64,000 nt of DNA from Dryomyza anilis (lineage: Eukaryota; Arthropoda; Insecta; Diptera; Dryomyzidae): NCBI GenBank assembly GCA_951804985.1, contig OX638132.1, forward strand, positions 3,515,529 to 3,579,528, in the 5' to 3' direction. This document shows positions 24,201 to 33,597 of the stretch, in pieces. The position numbers were made by a program, and so were the translations under genes. Below the pieces are notes generated by a model, which was not told the origin of the DNA, ran no database searches, and was given only the letters and a program-made list of their open reading frames with translations. Position 1 is the first letter of the stretch. Every line of letters begins with the position of its first letter.

Positions 24201-24624
24201 AATATACACATAAATAAATCAATTGTCACTTACGTTTTGCAAAGCCTTGTTCTTCTCTTCCAACTTGCCAGTGACCAATGTGAGGGCTTCTTGTGTCTGA
24301 TCCAATTCATTTTCAACTGTTTGGATTTTCTTCTGGAGTTGACGAGCTTCTTCTTCGGCCTGTTATATGGATTCAAACGGAAAAGGGTTGACATTAATTA
24401 CATATTTAATTTTACAAAATTTGTTAAATATTCTCTGAAGCTCGAATAAGTTATATTAAATTGAATTTATTCGATTTTTGGATTATAACTAAGACAATCC
24501 AATAGCTTACCTTCTCGGCACGAATGTTAGCATCGCGTGCTTGTTGTTCGCAGACCAAAGCACGTTCCAAAGCTCCGTCCTTGTCGATTTTCATCGCTTG
24601 CATCTTCTTCTTGATGGCATCCAT
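188..24624 (-). CDS. Tm1: Tropomyosin 1 locus (coding span, multi-isoform, partial at 3' end)
   Basis: Tropomyosins are two-chain coiled coils that lie along actin filaments and control access of myosin and other actin-binding proteins. Fifteen coding exons are visible on the minus strand, each matching known insect Tm1 blocks and each bounded by AG/GT splice signals in compatible phases. A muscle path (24511-24624, 24234-24359, 14739-14872, 13396-13513, 8450-8520, 6262-6337, 6014-6076, 1054-1123) gives 257 residues before the last exon. That leaves exactly the 27 needed for the canonical 284. A cytoplasmic path starting at 17121-17264 and ending at 188-270 gives 252 residues. An atypical path starts with the 608-codon exon. 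The muscle C-terminal exon is not in the window, so the gene continues past position 1. Which cassette goes with which transcript is inferred from family knowledge. Confidence 0.95.
271..1053 (-). other. Tm1 intron before the C-terminal exon
   Basis: This is AT-rich intron with A and T homopolymers and no further tropomyosin-like block. I see no muscle-type last exon here, so that exon is expected beyond the left edge. Confidence 0.6.
1054..1123 (-). CDS. Tm1: Tm1 common penultimate exon
   Basis: The exon is 70 nt and reads [20 protein letters not shown] then RLE plus one base. The acceptor is TTTAAAG at 1125-1124 and the donor is G|GTATGT. The exon is nearly invariant among arthropod tropomyosins. 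It leaves phase 1, which all last exons must accept. Confidence 0.95.
1739..1801 (-). CDS. Tm1: Candidate third mutually exclusive 63-nt cassette of Tm1
   Basis: The block reads [20 protein letters not shown] plus T (21 residues). It has a pyrimidine-rich tract ending in TTTAG|GCC and a perfect GTAAGT donor. It has the same length (63 nt) and the same 0/0 phase as the cassettes at 6014 and 4574. Its core positions I8, F12, F15 and V19 line up with Y8, I12, L15 and L19 of the first cassette, so the heptad register is kept although identity is low. It lies between those cassettes and the common exon at 1054. I infer an alternative version of the same coiled-coil segment. No transcript evidence is available here. 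Confidence 0.6.
3222..3490. repeat. Two-copy tandem repeat (about 140 bp unit)
   Basis: Two adjacent, closely similar copies share the blocks ACTCATATATGAGCACTTAA, GGTAGAGGGCACCATTTT and TGAGCCCAAAAACCCTCATA. The array lies inside a Tm1 intron and contains many CTCATA/TATGAG inverted pairs, so it can fold. Confidence 0.8.
3826..4235. repeat. Degenerate minisatellite, unit about 57 bp, about 7 copies
   Basis: The unit has the form GCTCCTAAAACACTCATAAA, a short AT spacer, CTTTTATGAGTC, then ATTTTTGAGC. Copies are diverged but the CTCCTAAAA and TTTTATGAGT motifs recur in phase. The vocabulary (CTCATAAA/TTTATGAG) is shared with the array at 3222-3490, suggesting a common origin. Confidence 0.7.
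4574..4636 (-). CDS. Tm1: Tm1 alternative 63-nt cassette, second version
   Basis: The exon reads [20 protein letters not shown] plus E, flanked by CAG|GCC and GAG|GTATTT. It aligns without gaps to the cassette at 6014-6076 (shared A, KEE/REE, Q, LKE positions), with the same length and phase. It resembles the non-muscle version of this segment in Drosophila Tm1. Confidence 0.85.
6014..6076 (-). CDS. Tm1: Tm1 alternative 63-nt cassette, first (muscle-like) version
   Basis: The exon reads [20 protein letters not shown] plus E, with acceptor AG at 6078-6077 and donor GTATTT. It matches the muscle version of this segment in arthropod tropomyosins. It splices in phase 0 to the exon at 1054-1123. 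Confidence 0.93.
6262..6337 (-). CDS. Tm1: Tm1 common exon
   Basis: The exon is 76 nt. One base completes a split codon, then [20 protein letters not shown] and VSEEK follow. The acceptor is CAG at 6340-6338 and the donor is GTCAGT. The split codon becomes Asn after the 8450 cassette and Ser after the 7776 cassette. This agrees with the two known isoform sequences. Confidence 0.95.
7027..7257. mobile_element. Foldback MITE copy 1
   Basis: The 231-bp unit begins with CATGTTCCGGCTTTCGATC and ends with its exact reverse complement at 7239-7257. The interior is AT-rich and non-coding. The element sits in a Tm1 intron. The inverted repeat can be extended outwards through GGCCGATAATTCAAATTA on the right side. 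Confidence 0.8.
7281..7524. mobile_element. Foldback MITE copy 2, in tandem with copy 1
   Basis: The 244-bp unit has the same termini as copy 1; the left arm differs at two bases (CATGTTCCGACTTTTGATC at 7281-7299) and the right arm is at 7506-7524. The two interiors align over most of their length. The junction between copies (about 7258-7280) is itself nearly palindromic. Confidence 0.8.
7776..7846 (-). CDS. Tm1: Tm1 alternative 71-nt exon, non-muscle-like version
   Basis: The exon reads [20 protein letters not shown] then LSE plus two bases, between CAG|GTT and AG|GTTTGT. It has the same length and phases as the exon at 8450-8520, so the two must be used alternatively. It matches the cytoplasmic Tm1 sequence I know. 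Confidence 0.93.
8450..8520 (-). CDS. Tm1: Tm1 alternative 71-nt exon, muscle-like version
   Basis: The exon reads [20 protein letters not shown] then QGE plus two bases, between AAAG|GTC and AA|GTAGGT. It is the partner of 7776-7846. In transcript order the muscle version comes first here, the reverse of the order in the 118-nt pair. Confidence 0.93.
8521..11029 (-). other. Tm1 intron, mostly unremarkable
   Basis: AT-rich intron with a T15 run near 8560. The only exon-like sign is a 43-nt open block (about 10367-10409) between a CAG and a GTATAG. Its phase fits neither neighbour, so I do not call it. Confidence 0.4.
11030..11715. repeat. Tandem array of about 170-bp units
   Basis: Four consecutive copies each contain ATTTCTGTTTGTAATATTTA, ACGTCATTCGGCCGTTTTTA, ATAGAAACTATAAATG and GTTTAAACTAAGTTTAAATA. 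The shared block starts at about 11071, 11241, 11402 and 11572, so spacing is 161-170 bp. More diverged relatives (CATTTAG..TTTTTGATTAG..ACTATAGACGTTT) lie upstream at about 10810-10915. The unit length is satellite-like. Confidence 0.85.
11716..13070 (-). other. Tm1 intron, no recognised content
   Basis: AT-rich sequence with a small GC-richer island starting near 12990 (see the E-box hairpin). No exon or mobile element is recognised. Confidence 0.4.
13071..13122. promoter_or_regulatory. Intronic E-box cluster within an inverted repeat
   Basis: GCAACAGCCACAGGTG (13071-13086) and CACCTGGCTGTTGC (13109-13122) are near-perfect inverted copies. Between them lies CATATG. This gives three CANNTG boxes in about 40 bp, in a GC-richer island of an otherwise AT-rich intron next to the muscle-type exon 13396-13513. 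Muscle bHLH factors bind such boxes, so an intronic muscle enhancer or a regulatory RNA hairpin is possible. Function is inferred. Confidence 0.35.
13396..13513 (-). CDS. Tm1: Tm1 alternative 118-nt exon, muscle-like version
   Basis: One base completes a split Arg codon, then [20 protein letters not shown] and [19 protein letters not shown] follow (39 residues). The acceptor is CTACAG. The donor is GAG|GTGCAA, a weak match to consensus. The reading frame stays open for 59 codons beyond this donor. It is the partner of the exon at 14395-14512. Confidence 0.94.
14395..14512 (-). CDS. Tm1: Tm1 alternative 118-nt exon, non-muscle-like version
   Basis: One base completes Arg, then [20 protein letters not shown] and [19 protein letters not shown] follow. 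The acceptor is TATAG and the donor is GAG|GTATAA. Length and phases are the same as 13396-13513. The sequence matches the cytoplasmic Tm1 isoform. Confidence 0.94.
14739..14872 (-). CDS. Tm1: Tm1 first common exon
   Basis: The exon is 134 nt and reads [44 protein letters not shown] plus two bases of Arg. The acceptor AG is at 14874-14873 and the donor is CG|GTTAGT. It accepts all three N-terminal modules in phase 0. Confidence 0.96.
14873..17120 (-). other. Tm1 intron between the cytoplasmic first exon and the common exon
   Basis: I see no exon or clear element. Scattered CGTC/GACG-containing stretches (15630-15760, 16360-16400) are slightly GC-richer than the surroundings. Confidence 0.4.
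17121..17264 (-). CDS. Tm1: Tm1 N-terminal exon, cytoplasmic isoform
   Basis: ATG at 17264-17262 opens [48 protein letters not shown] (48 residues) and ends in phase 0 at donor GAA|GTAAGT. This is the known short cytoplasmic N-terminus of fly Tm1. It replaces the 80 residues encoded by the two muscle exons. Confidence 0.95.
17265..17930 (-). promoter_or_regulatory. Candidate promoter/leader of the cytoplasmic Tm1 transcript
   Basis: The region upstream of the ATG is GC-richer than the flanking introns and carries several GAGAG/CTCTC motifs at 17865-17920, typical GAGA-factor sites. A (GT)n run lies at about 17307-17322. The transcription start cannot be placed from the sequence. Confidence 0.4.
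17931..19880 (-). other. Tm1 intron or inter-promoter region
   Basis: AT-rich sequence with no exon-like block that I can support. A GC-richer patch lies at about 18380-18800. Confidence 0.4.
19881..21704 (-). CDS. Tm1: Tm1 N-terminal exon of the atypical (I/C-type) tropomyosin
   Basis: ATG at 21704 opens 608 codons ending in [17 protein letters not shown] at donor CGG|GTAATT. This leaves phase 0, exactly what the AESEV exon at 14872 needs. In Drosophila the atypical Tm1-I/C isoform has a long disordered head and acts with kinesin-1 in oskar mRNA transport. The sequence shows a Lys/Gln/Asn-rich first third with polyQ, an acidic Ser-rich middle, a Lys-rich stretch (about residues 485-515) and a short amphipathic end. 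An internal Met at 20723 (residue 328, [11 protein letters not shown]) would give a 281-residue head, closer to the Drosophila length I remember, so the true start is uncertain. Beyond the donor the frame runs 27 more codons to a stop and is taken as intron. Predicted full protein: 812 residues. Confidence 0.85.
21705..22560 (-). promoter_or_regulatory. Candidate 5' region of the atypical Tm1 transcript
   Basis: Between about 22030 and 22560 the base composition rises clearly above the AT-rich surroundings, and AAAGAG/CTCTTT motifs recur. This is what a fly promoter or 5' UTR exon looks like, and it sits 0.3-0.85 kb upstream of the atypical first coding exon. No splice or start signal could be fixed. 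Confidence 0.3.
22561..24233 (-). other. Tm1 intron, no recognised content
   Basis: Strongly AT-rich. I see nothing beyond simple AT-rich sequence. Confidence 0.4.
24234..24359 (-). CDS. Tm1: Tm1 second exon of the muscle N-terminus
   Basis: The exon is 126 nt and reads [42 protein letters not shown]. The acceptor AG is at 24361-24360 and the donor is AAC|GTAAGT. Both phases are 0. It matches insect muscle Tm1. Confidence 0.95.
24511..24624 (-). CDS. Tm1: Tm1 first coding exon of the muscle isoform
   Basis: ATG at 24624 opens [38 protein letters not shown] (38 residues), with donor GAG AAG|GTAAGC. The MDAIKKKMQ start is universal for long tropomyosins; acetylated Met1 and its basic residues form the head-to-tail overlap on actin. 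A likely leader acceptor TTTCAG lies about 40 nt upstream (near 24666). Confidence 0.96.
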
Positions 24625-25013
24625 ATTGTGTGGGTTTTTTGTTTGCTCTGTTTACTCGAAGAAACTGAAATTTTTGCAGATGAAGAAATATAACGTAATT
24701 ATAATTGCAGCTAATAAAGTTATTAAAACAATTTACAAATTTATTGTCTGACGCATTGTTTATTGAGGGGAAAATAAATACGAATTCAATCGTAGAAAGT
24801 ATTTCAATTTGAATTTCAAGATCACAATGCGTGTAATACATACTATATAAAAATAATGTAATCTAAAATTGAGTTAATCATTTGTATACTTCTTCAAATT
24901 GGAATTTTTAAAATATGTATTCTGAAAAATAACTTTTAGGGCACTTAAATATAAATTTATTTCGTTTTGAAATGTATATAAATATTAATCGTATGTCAAT
25001 TGTATTATTCCCA

Positions 25014-25016
<3 letters not shown>

Positions 25017-25055
<39 letters not shown>
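25017..25055. repeat. (AT)n microsatellite, about 19 units
   Basis: An uninterrupted AT dinucleotide run lies just upstream of the Tm1 muscle first coding exon. Confidence 0.95.
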
Positions 25056-25056
<1 letters not shown>

Positions 25057-25151
25057 CATTTATTGAGTAACTGTACACATCATGTATAAATCTACTTTAT
25101 TATTCAGGGCACATTTAAAATTAGGTTTTCTGATGACACTTGTTTCTGATA

Positions 25152-26704
25152 CACCGAGAAAAAAAGTGCACATTAAATTTTAAAGTTCACAACTTAAATT
25201 TAAAGTTCTTCATTTAAAACTGTTTATGTTCATTGATGAATTGCAAGCAAATAAGATATATCAAAAGTTACTGTAATCACAAAAATATCAATGATGAGAA
25301 ATAAAGGATGCCCAATAAACTGGCAGATTTAAGTTGCTCATGAAACTTGAATGTATAAAACTGAATGTATTAAATAAAAACATTTAAAATAACATTGATT
25401 TTTATTCCCAATAACTGAATGCAGAAATACTTTAAACCAAAACACTCACTTTATTGGCTCATTCATGATTCAAATAGAGGATTTTTACAACGATCTTACT
25501 TGAATGATGTATTTTGATCAAAACGTATATAAGTTTAGGCTTTTTATTGACTGTAACTGATACACTCAAAACTTTGCAATGAGACTGAAAAACGGTCATT
25601 TAGCGATTCACAGTTCATATTATTTTAGTATGGTATTCGTACCAAGTAGTATATATACGATACAATAACACAGAAACGTCAATTTGTTGTTGCATCCCTT
25701 ATAAAAGTGAAATACCACGAGGGTTGTATTTGAGAGTAGCCCTGCGGCATGTTTTTGGTGTCGTATTTTGTGAAATGAAGAAAAATTGTGAAATTGAAGA
25801 CAAATAGTGCACATAAAATGTTAATTTATTTGTTTTTCTTTTTAAATCGAAGAATATCAATGATAATTTCAAAAAATAAAAAAACAAATTTTATAAGAAT
25901 CAGCTGCATTTATTTGACGAAATATTTTAACAAACCGAAAAGTGGAGCTCACAGTTGAATTGCCGTACTGTCGTATTTGTACAATGTCGTACCTATACCA
26001 TGAAACTGTGAATACGCTAATTATTTATTGGGTGATAACGCAAGCAATGACAATATATTTGACGCTCTATGAGATTTTTTTATTAATTTATATAAAGTAA
26101 ATCTTTTAATTTTTAAAATTAATTCGAATTTAAAATATTTTTTTTTTTATTCATAGCGAAAATTGTATAAAAAAATTAAAAATAGTAATAATTTGGCGCT
26201 TCAGTCCTACAATAACTTAGTCCTATAAAACTTTTACTTTATGTTTTAAATCGTCTTATGCAGCCTGACCAATAAATGAAATAAAGTCGACTTTAATATC
26301 AGCTTTTTAACAAATAAATATATGAGAAACTTGTTGGAATAAACTTATGAAAATAGTCTATAATTCAAAAAATATTGACGCATATTCATGAACAATTTAA
26401 AGTCGACTTTAAAATTAAAATTAGCTTTTTGATTTTTTATTTTTTGTGAAAATTGTCAATAAAATCGACATTAATTTTGATGTTGAATTTAAATTGTCTA
26501 TGAATAAGCGCCAATAATTTTTGAATTTATAGACTTTTTTCATAAGTTAATTCCATCATTTTCCAATTCTAATATTTTTTATTAACAGCCAATGGAAGTA
26601 AAAAAATGTTTGATTACAAACATTTCTTAGCGTGTAAACACTTCTAATTTTAAAATGTTTTCTACCAGAGATGAAAGTGTTTTTAATGTGTTATTTTCTC
26701 GGTG
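25152..26704. mobile_element. Non-autonomous DNA transposon, CACCGAG termini, TA target site
   Basis: The left end CACCGAGAAAAAAAGTG is mirrored by CTCGGTG at the right end (perfect arms CACCGAGAAAA), with further similarity (ACATTAAA) inside. TA flanks both sides (25150-25151 and 26705-26706). The element is 1553 bp with no long open frame. A nested foldback-like repeat occupies about 26280-26580. The termini resemble those at 35176-36026 (CACTAAG). Confidence 0.7.
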
Positions 26705-26706
26705 TA

Positions 26707-29103
26707 ACATATTGCCATGTAGTCTTCTTTAATTCTACTCACTCTCGTTTTGAAAAAATTGGGCTTCTTATTATTTTTATATATATTTTTGACACACATT
26801 CTTGCAATAAACCGAACAAAGGACGGTATGCCACTGGAATTTAGAATTCAAATAACATTAATTTACGAGTACTTTCGAATTTACATATTGCAGCAGAAAC
26901 CAAAATATGTTAAGATGATGATTTGAAAAAAATAAATATATATAAAGCACTTTATCGCACTTTAAGCATGAATGCTTCACAAAAATAAAAAACAGACAAA
27001 ATAAATTTGTTTGACTAAAATACGATTTATATGCATAAAATTAAATATACATTCAAAAACATTGAGTCAGTCTAAATCTTATTGAAATATTCTTGTTGTT
27101 AACACTGTGTTAACTATGTTTTCATTGTTTTTTTTGGTAGTGCTGGGGCTGCAAATGCTATACTTGAAAAATTGGGCCAGGTAATGTTTACATATTGTTA
27201 CATACTAAAATGATTTTTTGCGTTTTTTTTTTAATATTTTTCATAATTATTCATGATAGTCCCAATAATGCAAAAATAATTTAAAATGTATGTAAAATAG
27301 TTATTTTATATATGTATTAATTTTTCATTAAGTTTTCAAAATATTGGCTTTTTTATAATAATAAAATAATAATATTAGGCATTTTAAAAGAATACATCGT
27401 CATATATATCACGATGTTATATATTATATTCATTGGAAAATAAAATTCGAATACATATTTTGTTATATTATTCGTGGGCATAATATATATATTTAGAATG
27501 TTTTAGATACATAGTAATTTTTTTTTGCAGGCACATAGCACACGAAAAGCAAAGTGTTGTACACAATGATCGAAAGTGGACGAGGAGGTGCTCAATTTTA
27601 AAAATAGCACTAAATTTGCTAGATACACACAGAGATCGCAAAGTATCTGCGGAGACTGAGACAAAAATATATAGATATATTTTGGTATGTTTATACATCT
27701 TACCGTCTAGCTGTACCAAAAGAGCTTTTGCTGTATTTTCGATCAACTATTAGCAAATAGAGTTGGCAACCAGCTGCCAATTGCACTGACATCTGACATT
27801 GTAGATATCATGTTACACCAAATACGTAATAAACTTAAAACCAAATATGGATATTTAGCATGACTCTCTAATATATACCATTTATTTCTTCAAAACATTT
27901 TTCACATTTTTAATTATACCTACTCCTATTTTATGCTCATTCTTAATCTATATCGTTGTTGTAGAATTAAAACGAAGCAAATATATTTATTTCAAAACTT
28001 TTTTGAGTTATTTCGTCACCTGAAAATTTGTGTGGCTCATACACCGTTGATTCAATTTCTAGAAAAACGATAAACAAGATTTGCATTTCCGTTAAAATAG
28101 GAGCAAATTTGCGATTTAGAGAAAAGTCGATGCTGAATATCGCAGAGTTGATACGAGATATCGAAAAATGGATTAGAAAGAGAATATATAAGTCATATAA
28201 ATCCAATTCGTAACTCCATTTACCTAAAAATGGCGTTTGAGCCAAACCAATTCTCATATGACCATTTGATAAATATTATAAAAACCAGTTGATTGATTTA
28301 AAAAGTTGAAATATCTTTCGAAAGATAAACAGTTTGTGCCAAATTGGTTTCATCTATCAGGAACTATCGGATATAAAATGATTTTTTAAATTTAATATTG
28401 AAATTTTTAAAATGTTGTTGGTGATTTTTACTCTTAATATACCCTAGATAATTATAACGCATTTTGAATCGATTGCGTCTTAGTGTCTTAGAATAACAAA
28501 ATAATGTCAATAGAATACCGTTGCGGTTTTAGTTATTTCTGCAAAATTATATTAAGTATGCGTTGGATAAAACCATAAATATAACCAACGCCAAGTAATG
28601 CTACTGCAAAAACTATTGCAAATGTATCAAATGACAAATTGAATAATAAGCATGATGACTTTATGTTTAATACAAAAATTTATATATATTTTGGGTTTTT
28701 ATTTTATGTCTTAATGCATTACAATTTCTCAAGAGACCAAAAATATTTGTTGATTTATATAACAACTTTATAGTATCATTTGCTCAACAAAAAAAATTAT
28801 ATATAATATTTAAAATAATAAAACTTTTTAACAATGAACTTATGATTCTTTTTGTTTACTGTCTGTTTCACAGATGGGTAAGTATAGTTTAATCACATTA
28901 ATTCAATTCTTTAGCACATGAAAAATTCGTTTTGGCACTTCAATGACATGTATTACTTTTCTATGGATATTTTCACTGGGCAAATAACTTGTTAACTATA
29001 ACTGCTGCTTCTAACACATATTTTTGTTATCATTTGTAATAGATTTTATAAACAGTTCCTTGAATAATTTGAATTTATTTTTTTATCATTTTTCTGTACT
29101 TAC
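26707..29103. other. AT-rich stretch in the presumed Tm1 5' intron
   Basis: No gene or element is recognised. If the leader exon at 29104 is real, this is a transcribed intron. Confidence 0.35.
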
Positions 29104-29250
29104 AATATAAAAACTTATTTCGGAGATATCCGCGACTTGAACGGATTGTGATGTTCAACTGAAAATTTTGTGATCACAGTTGAGACCATTTGCTGTGTGC
29201 GGCGTTCGATCGCTGCTGTTTTAGTGCGCCACGCGCGTTCTTCCTGTGTG
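29104..29250 (-). promoter_or_regulatory. Tm1: Candidate non-coding leader exon of muscle Tm1
   Basis: On the minus strand a GC-richer block containing ACATCACAATCCGTTCAAGT ends at an excellent donor, TATATT|GTAAGTAC (29103 downwards). The next same-strand acceptor before the muscle ATG is near 24666. The 5' end is a guess. An independent short transcript is the alternative. Confidence 0.35.
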
Positions 29251-29385
29251 TGTAAACCACACACATTGATATCGTCAAGCATGTGTGTGTGTGTGTCTTG
29301 TTTGCTGCTTGCGATCGTCAAACGGTAGCAAAGTGCGATCAAAAATAAAAACAAATGGTTGGTTGGTCTTGATCGGTTAAATTTT

Positions 29386-29399
29386 GGGGGGGGGGGGGG
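29386..29399. repeat. Poly-G run (14 G)
   Basis: An isolated G14 in AT-rich DNA, close to the candidate Tm1 leader. It may be a promoter-proximal G4-prone tract or an assembly artefact. Confidence 0.9.
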
Positions 29400-30531
29400 A
29401 GTGCGGTGCTGCGAAGTTGCAATGCCATGGAACGGTGTGCAATGATGTTTTTTATGTGCGTGTGTGTGTGTGTGTTTTTTGAAATCGTAGCGGTGCATAA
29501 ATCTTGAAGAATCTTCAAAAGCAAAGAAAATGCTGTTTATCCTACATTTTCCGTTTAAATCAACTTTAATGGGTGAAACGGGAGATTTTGGAAATAAAAT
29601 GTGGTTGTGAGTGTTATATATTTTTATTTTGTAGTGGGATCCAAAATTTATTTCTGATATTTTTTGTTTGTATGTGTTTTATGTTTTATTGTAGTGTGTG
29701 TAAATATACAGTGTATTGGTAATGCTTTCATGTGTGCATTATTGCTTAACAAAAATTATAAATTTCCCTGTTTATTCGAGTTTAGAAGAGCTTTTATATT
29801 TCGCCCAATATTTTGTAGAACTTTTTCTTATTTTGTATATTTCTCTTTTGCAATTCAAAAATATATAGATACATAAAATTGTTTTTAAATATGTATTTTA
29901 TTTTTGACCGAAGTTATTTTTAGACCATTTTCGATATCTTATACCATGTTCCACATTTCCACGATACTGCATATTCGTTTTACCATTAAATATATTTTGT
30001 ACTGATTAATAATTAAATATGTTTATATGTAATATGAATGAATTTATTTACAAAATGAAATAAATCCGCAGAAAAAAATTCTCTTCAGACGAAATTTGTA
30101 TATTAAATGTCAAACATATTCGTTTTGGTAATGAACATTTAGAGATCCGAATAAGTTGGTTAAGTTAGTTTGATGTTCTTCTAATTTACACATTTTATAT
30201 CATTTTTTTCTTCTTCTCACATAATTTTTCAGCTGTATGAATTGCCATTCAATAATTTGTGTAACTGAATTAAATGGTTTAAACCAAACGGAATAACGAT
30301 TGCGATTTAAATTTTTGTATTCATGTTACTTTTTGGACATATTTTCAATATATTGTTCGTAAAAACCGATCATCAATTATTAAATGGATATATGATATCA
30401 TTTTTGGATATTGGTTTATTTCTGAAAGTTTAGTTTGGACTACGTTCTGAATAACTATAAACCATTTTTCTTTTACTATTAGATCCTATATACTATAAAA
30501 TATAAAAAAATAACTTTTTTTCTTTTTATTT
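29400..30531. other. Upstream flank of Tm1, no gene seen
   Basis: The stretch begins with (TG)n runs at about 29457-29476 and is AT-rich afterwards. No gene or repeat family is recognised. Confidence 0.35.
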
Positions 30532-31340
30532 GGCATGATAGTGACTTTTTTGGTCGTCACTATCATGCCGAAGGGGCGAATGTGTAATTTTTGACATTTG
30601 CCTTTTTTTACATTTTTTAATGTAGTTTTTCCTCAAGTATACTGTGCCAAAATCATGTGTCGTTTTGTTGGATATTTCTAGCCACAAAAGACAAAACCAA
30701 AAGGACGAATTCGAAAAATTGAAAATGTTGTCATGCCAAAGGGCGAATCTTCTCTTTTTTTTGCCATAACTTTTTATTGGTATAAGATAAAATAGTGGTG
30801 CAAAGGCATTAATTGTTTGTTTTTAAAGCACCTATCGTCATTATTTTTAAATATATTTTTTTGAATTTTTATCATTTGCACGAAAAATGTTTGACAATTG
30901 TTTTTTTAAATAACGATGCGAATCGATAGACTCTTTAAAAACAAACAATAAATACCTTTACATCACTATTTTATCTTGCGAAAATAAAGAGTCATAGCAA
31001 AAAAACGAAAAGATTTGCCCTTTTGGCATGACAAGATTTTCAATTTTTCCAATTTCTTCGTTTTTTTAGCTATAACTCTTTATTGGTGCAAGATAGTATA
31101 GTTGTCCAAAAGTATTTATTATTTGTTTTTAACGCACCTATTGGCATCATTATTTAATAATATATTGCCAAACATTTTTCCTTCAAATAACAAATGGCAA
31201 ATTAATGTTTGACAAAATATTTTTAAATAATTATGTTAATCGATAGGTGCTTTAAAAACAAATAATTAATTACGTTACATTACTATTTAATCTTACGCTA
31301 ATAAAAAAATATAGCATAAAAAACATAATATTTGCATTTC
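30532..31340. mobile_element. Composite foldback element with nested hairpins
   Basis: A perfect 14-bp hairpin (30532-30545 / 30556-30569, arms GGCATGATAGTGAC) opens the region. A larger foldback follows: TGTCATGCCAAAGGGCGAAT near 30730 mirrors TTGCCCTTTTGGCATGACA near 31015, and TTGTTTGTTTTTAAAG near 30815 mirrors CTCTTTAAAAACAAACAA near 30933. A second, diverged foldback repeats the same arms at about 31070-31330. There is no coding content. Confidence 0.7.
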
Positions 31341-31552
31341 TGTCAGGATATAGCCTCACAAAATCCGTATTTATAATTCAGTAAGTTGTTCAAATCCAGT
31401 AAGTTCAGCAAGTTTTTCAAATAATAATTGATAAGTAAGATAAAGTCTTAATTTTTGCAATTACATACATGAAATTACAAATGAAACATTAGACACGAAA
31501 TGTACGATTGGAATGATAGAACAATTTTAGATTGTTTTCTTAAAGAGGGTGA

Positions 31553-32513
31553 CCCCTAGTGGAAATTTGCCCGATTCGCCATCAGGAAATGATCGGGCTT
31601 TTATCGGGTAAGCCCTATTAGGGCAAACATGGTCATTGCCTTGTCATGCTCTTATCATGTTCACCATACCAGGGTTTACATTATCGATACAGTAAATGGT
31701 CCTGATCAAATCAACATTAGTCGTTCCTCATAAGGAGATTTCTATCGGGTAATGATCGGGATTTAATGAGAAAAGCCCTAAATATGTCGAGTAAATGTTA
31801 TCTGTCAGCGTGGCGAGATTGTGACCCAATATTATGCCTGCTTTTCACAATGTCATTTTGCATCAGTTTCATGTTCGAAAATTTCAGAAATTAGTTTAGT
31901 CATGGCAAAGTTAAAAAAAAAATGCTAAAATGTTTGAATTTCGATTTCGTTTAACTTTGGTTAATGAACATTTTAATATTTGGACAGTTTTTGCGGCGTA
32001 TTAATAATGTAAATAAAACAATAATGTGAATATGAAACAAAATGACAGATTGACTGATTAATTTATTTTTCATAAATTGATATATGTTGTAATTTTCATA
32101 TGTAAATCAAAAAATGAATCATTGATTTGATTTTATTGATATATTCTTATAAATCTTATATATCATTTTTTATATACTTAAATATGTTATATTTTTAGAA
32201 TTATTTTATTAAATACACTGTATTACATTTAATAGTGAATTTTATTTCATGGGGTATTTGTAGGGTTTTAATAATGAACAAAACTTTTATGCTCGGGCTC
32301 TGACAAGGCAATGGTCGAGTAAATAATGAAATGAGGAATTACCCGATCAGTGTATGATCATGGCCTGAGGTGAGTACATGATCAGGGTACTGCGTTACAA
32401 GGACTACGTGCCCCCGATTTGTTTCCTCGTTTGGGCCTCGTCATAACCCGATCATCTCAAATAATGGCATGATGAGTTCATGAGCATGGCCCTACCCAAT
32501 TTTCTACTAGGGA
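31553..32513. mobile_element. Candidate DNA transposon with CCCTAGTRGAAA ends
   Basis: CCCCTAGTGGAAATTTGCCC on the left and, reversed, TCCCTAGTAGAAAATTGGG on the right bound about 960 bp. Both subterminal regions are rich in ATCGGG/CCCGAT and CATGATC-like motifs (such as ATGATCGGGCTTTTATCGGG left and AACCCGATCATCTC right), while the middle is very AT-rich. No transposase frame or clear target-site duplication is seen. The superfamily is unassigned. Confidence 0.6.
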
Positions 32514-33597
32514 CGTGATGTGACAAAAAGTAGACTTTTCTATGAAAATGTCCATATTGTTGAATTACACTAATAGCCCTATTCTGGCAAAAGTCACAAA
32601 TTCAAATAGGACACAATAGTTAAAAAAAATAGCTTTGTCAAAATTTTGTATTCTGTCAATTTTATTTTCTATGTTTATTGACGTAATAATCTGAATCAAT
32701 TGTCATTTGTTACAATTGTTATTGATAACAAAGCATTAAACATCATTTGACACTTTTTGTGATATTTAGAAAATATTAACAGTTTTGCTGCAAAATCATT
32801 AATATTTATGGAATATGTGAATATTTGCAAATCAAAACAAAATATCTGATGTTTACGAATTATTTACACATTTAAGAATAAGTTTTATTCACAAATAATT
32901 TATTTGAATGATTAAAATTTCGAATAACGAACAAATGATTGAAAATTGTTTATTTGAACAACGATTGCAAAACTTTGAATTAAATTGTATTTGAATTGTT
33001 ATTTGAATAATGCCCTACAATGCCGTCGAATATAAAGGGATTTTTGTAAACCTATTATTGAAATTTTTAAAATAAAGACTTTTACAACGTCGAAATATTT
33101 GTGTTGAAAAAGTCAAAATATGCCAATAATTTTTCTGCAAAATAACAAAAAATCTATTCATATCATTGAATCTATTGTAATTATAACATCTATGGACTTG
33201 TGACAAACACATTGAATGTATTTGCATATTTGTTAAATTTCGTCTTTCATTGACCCATTTTTTTTATAAATTGTTATTAGTTTTCCTATATTATCATTCA
33301 TTTGGCAGAACTTCTCAATGTTTATTCAAAAGTTTACTTATATGCTAAGAAAAAATTGCTTCTCTCCTCCTCATTTTAAAAAATACACACAACATCAGAT
33401 AAAACGCCCACACTATGACGCAATTCCTTCAATATGATACCAAAATAAACCAAAGCGTAGCAAAATATCAAGATATATATACATTTTTTACCAACAATTT
33501 AAATATCATCGTTTTGAAAGCTTTCTATTTGTTTTTCTAATTATTTTAAAATGAAAAGAAAAATTTGAAAAACTGTATGAAATTATCCTATATTTAG
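32514..33597. other. Intergenic, AT-rich
   Basis: Nothing recognised beyond low-complexity AAT/ATT sequence. Confidence 0.4.
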
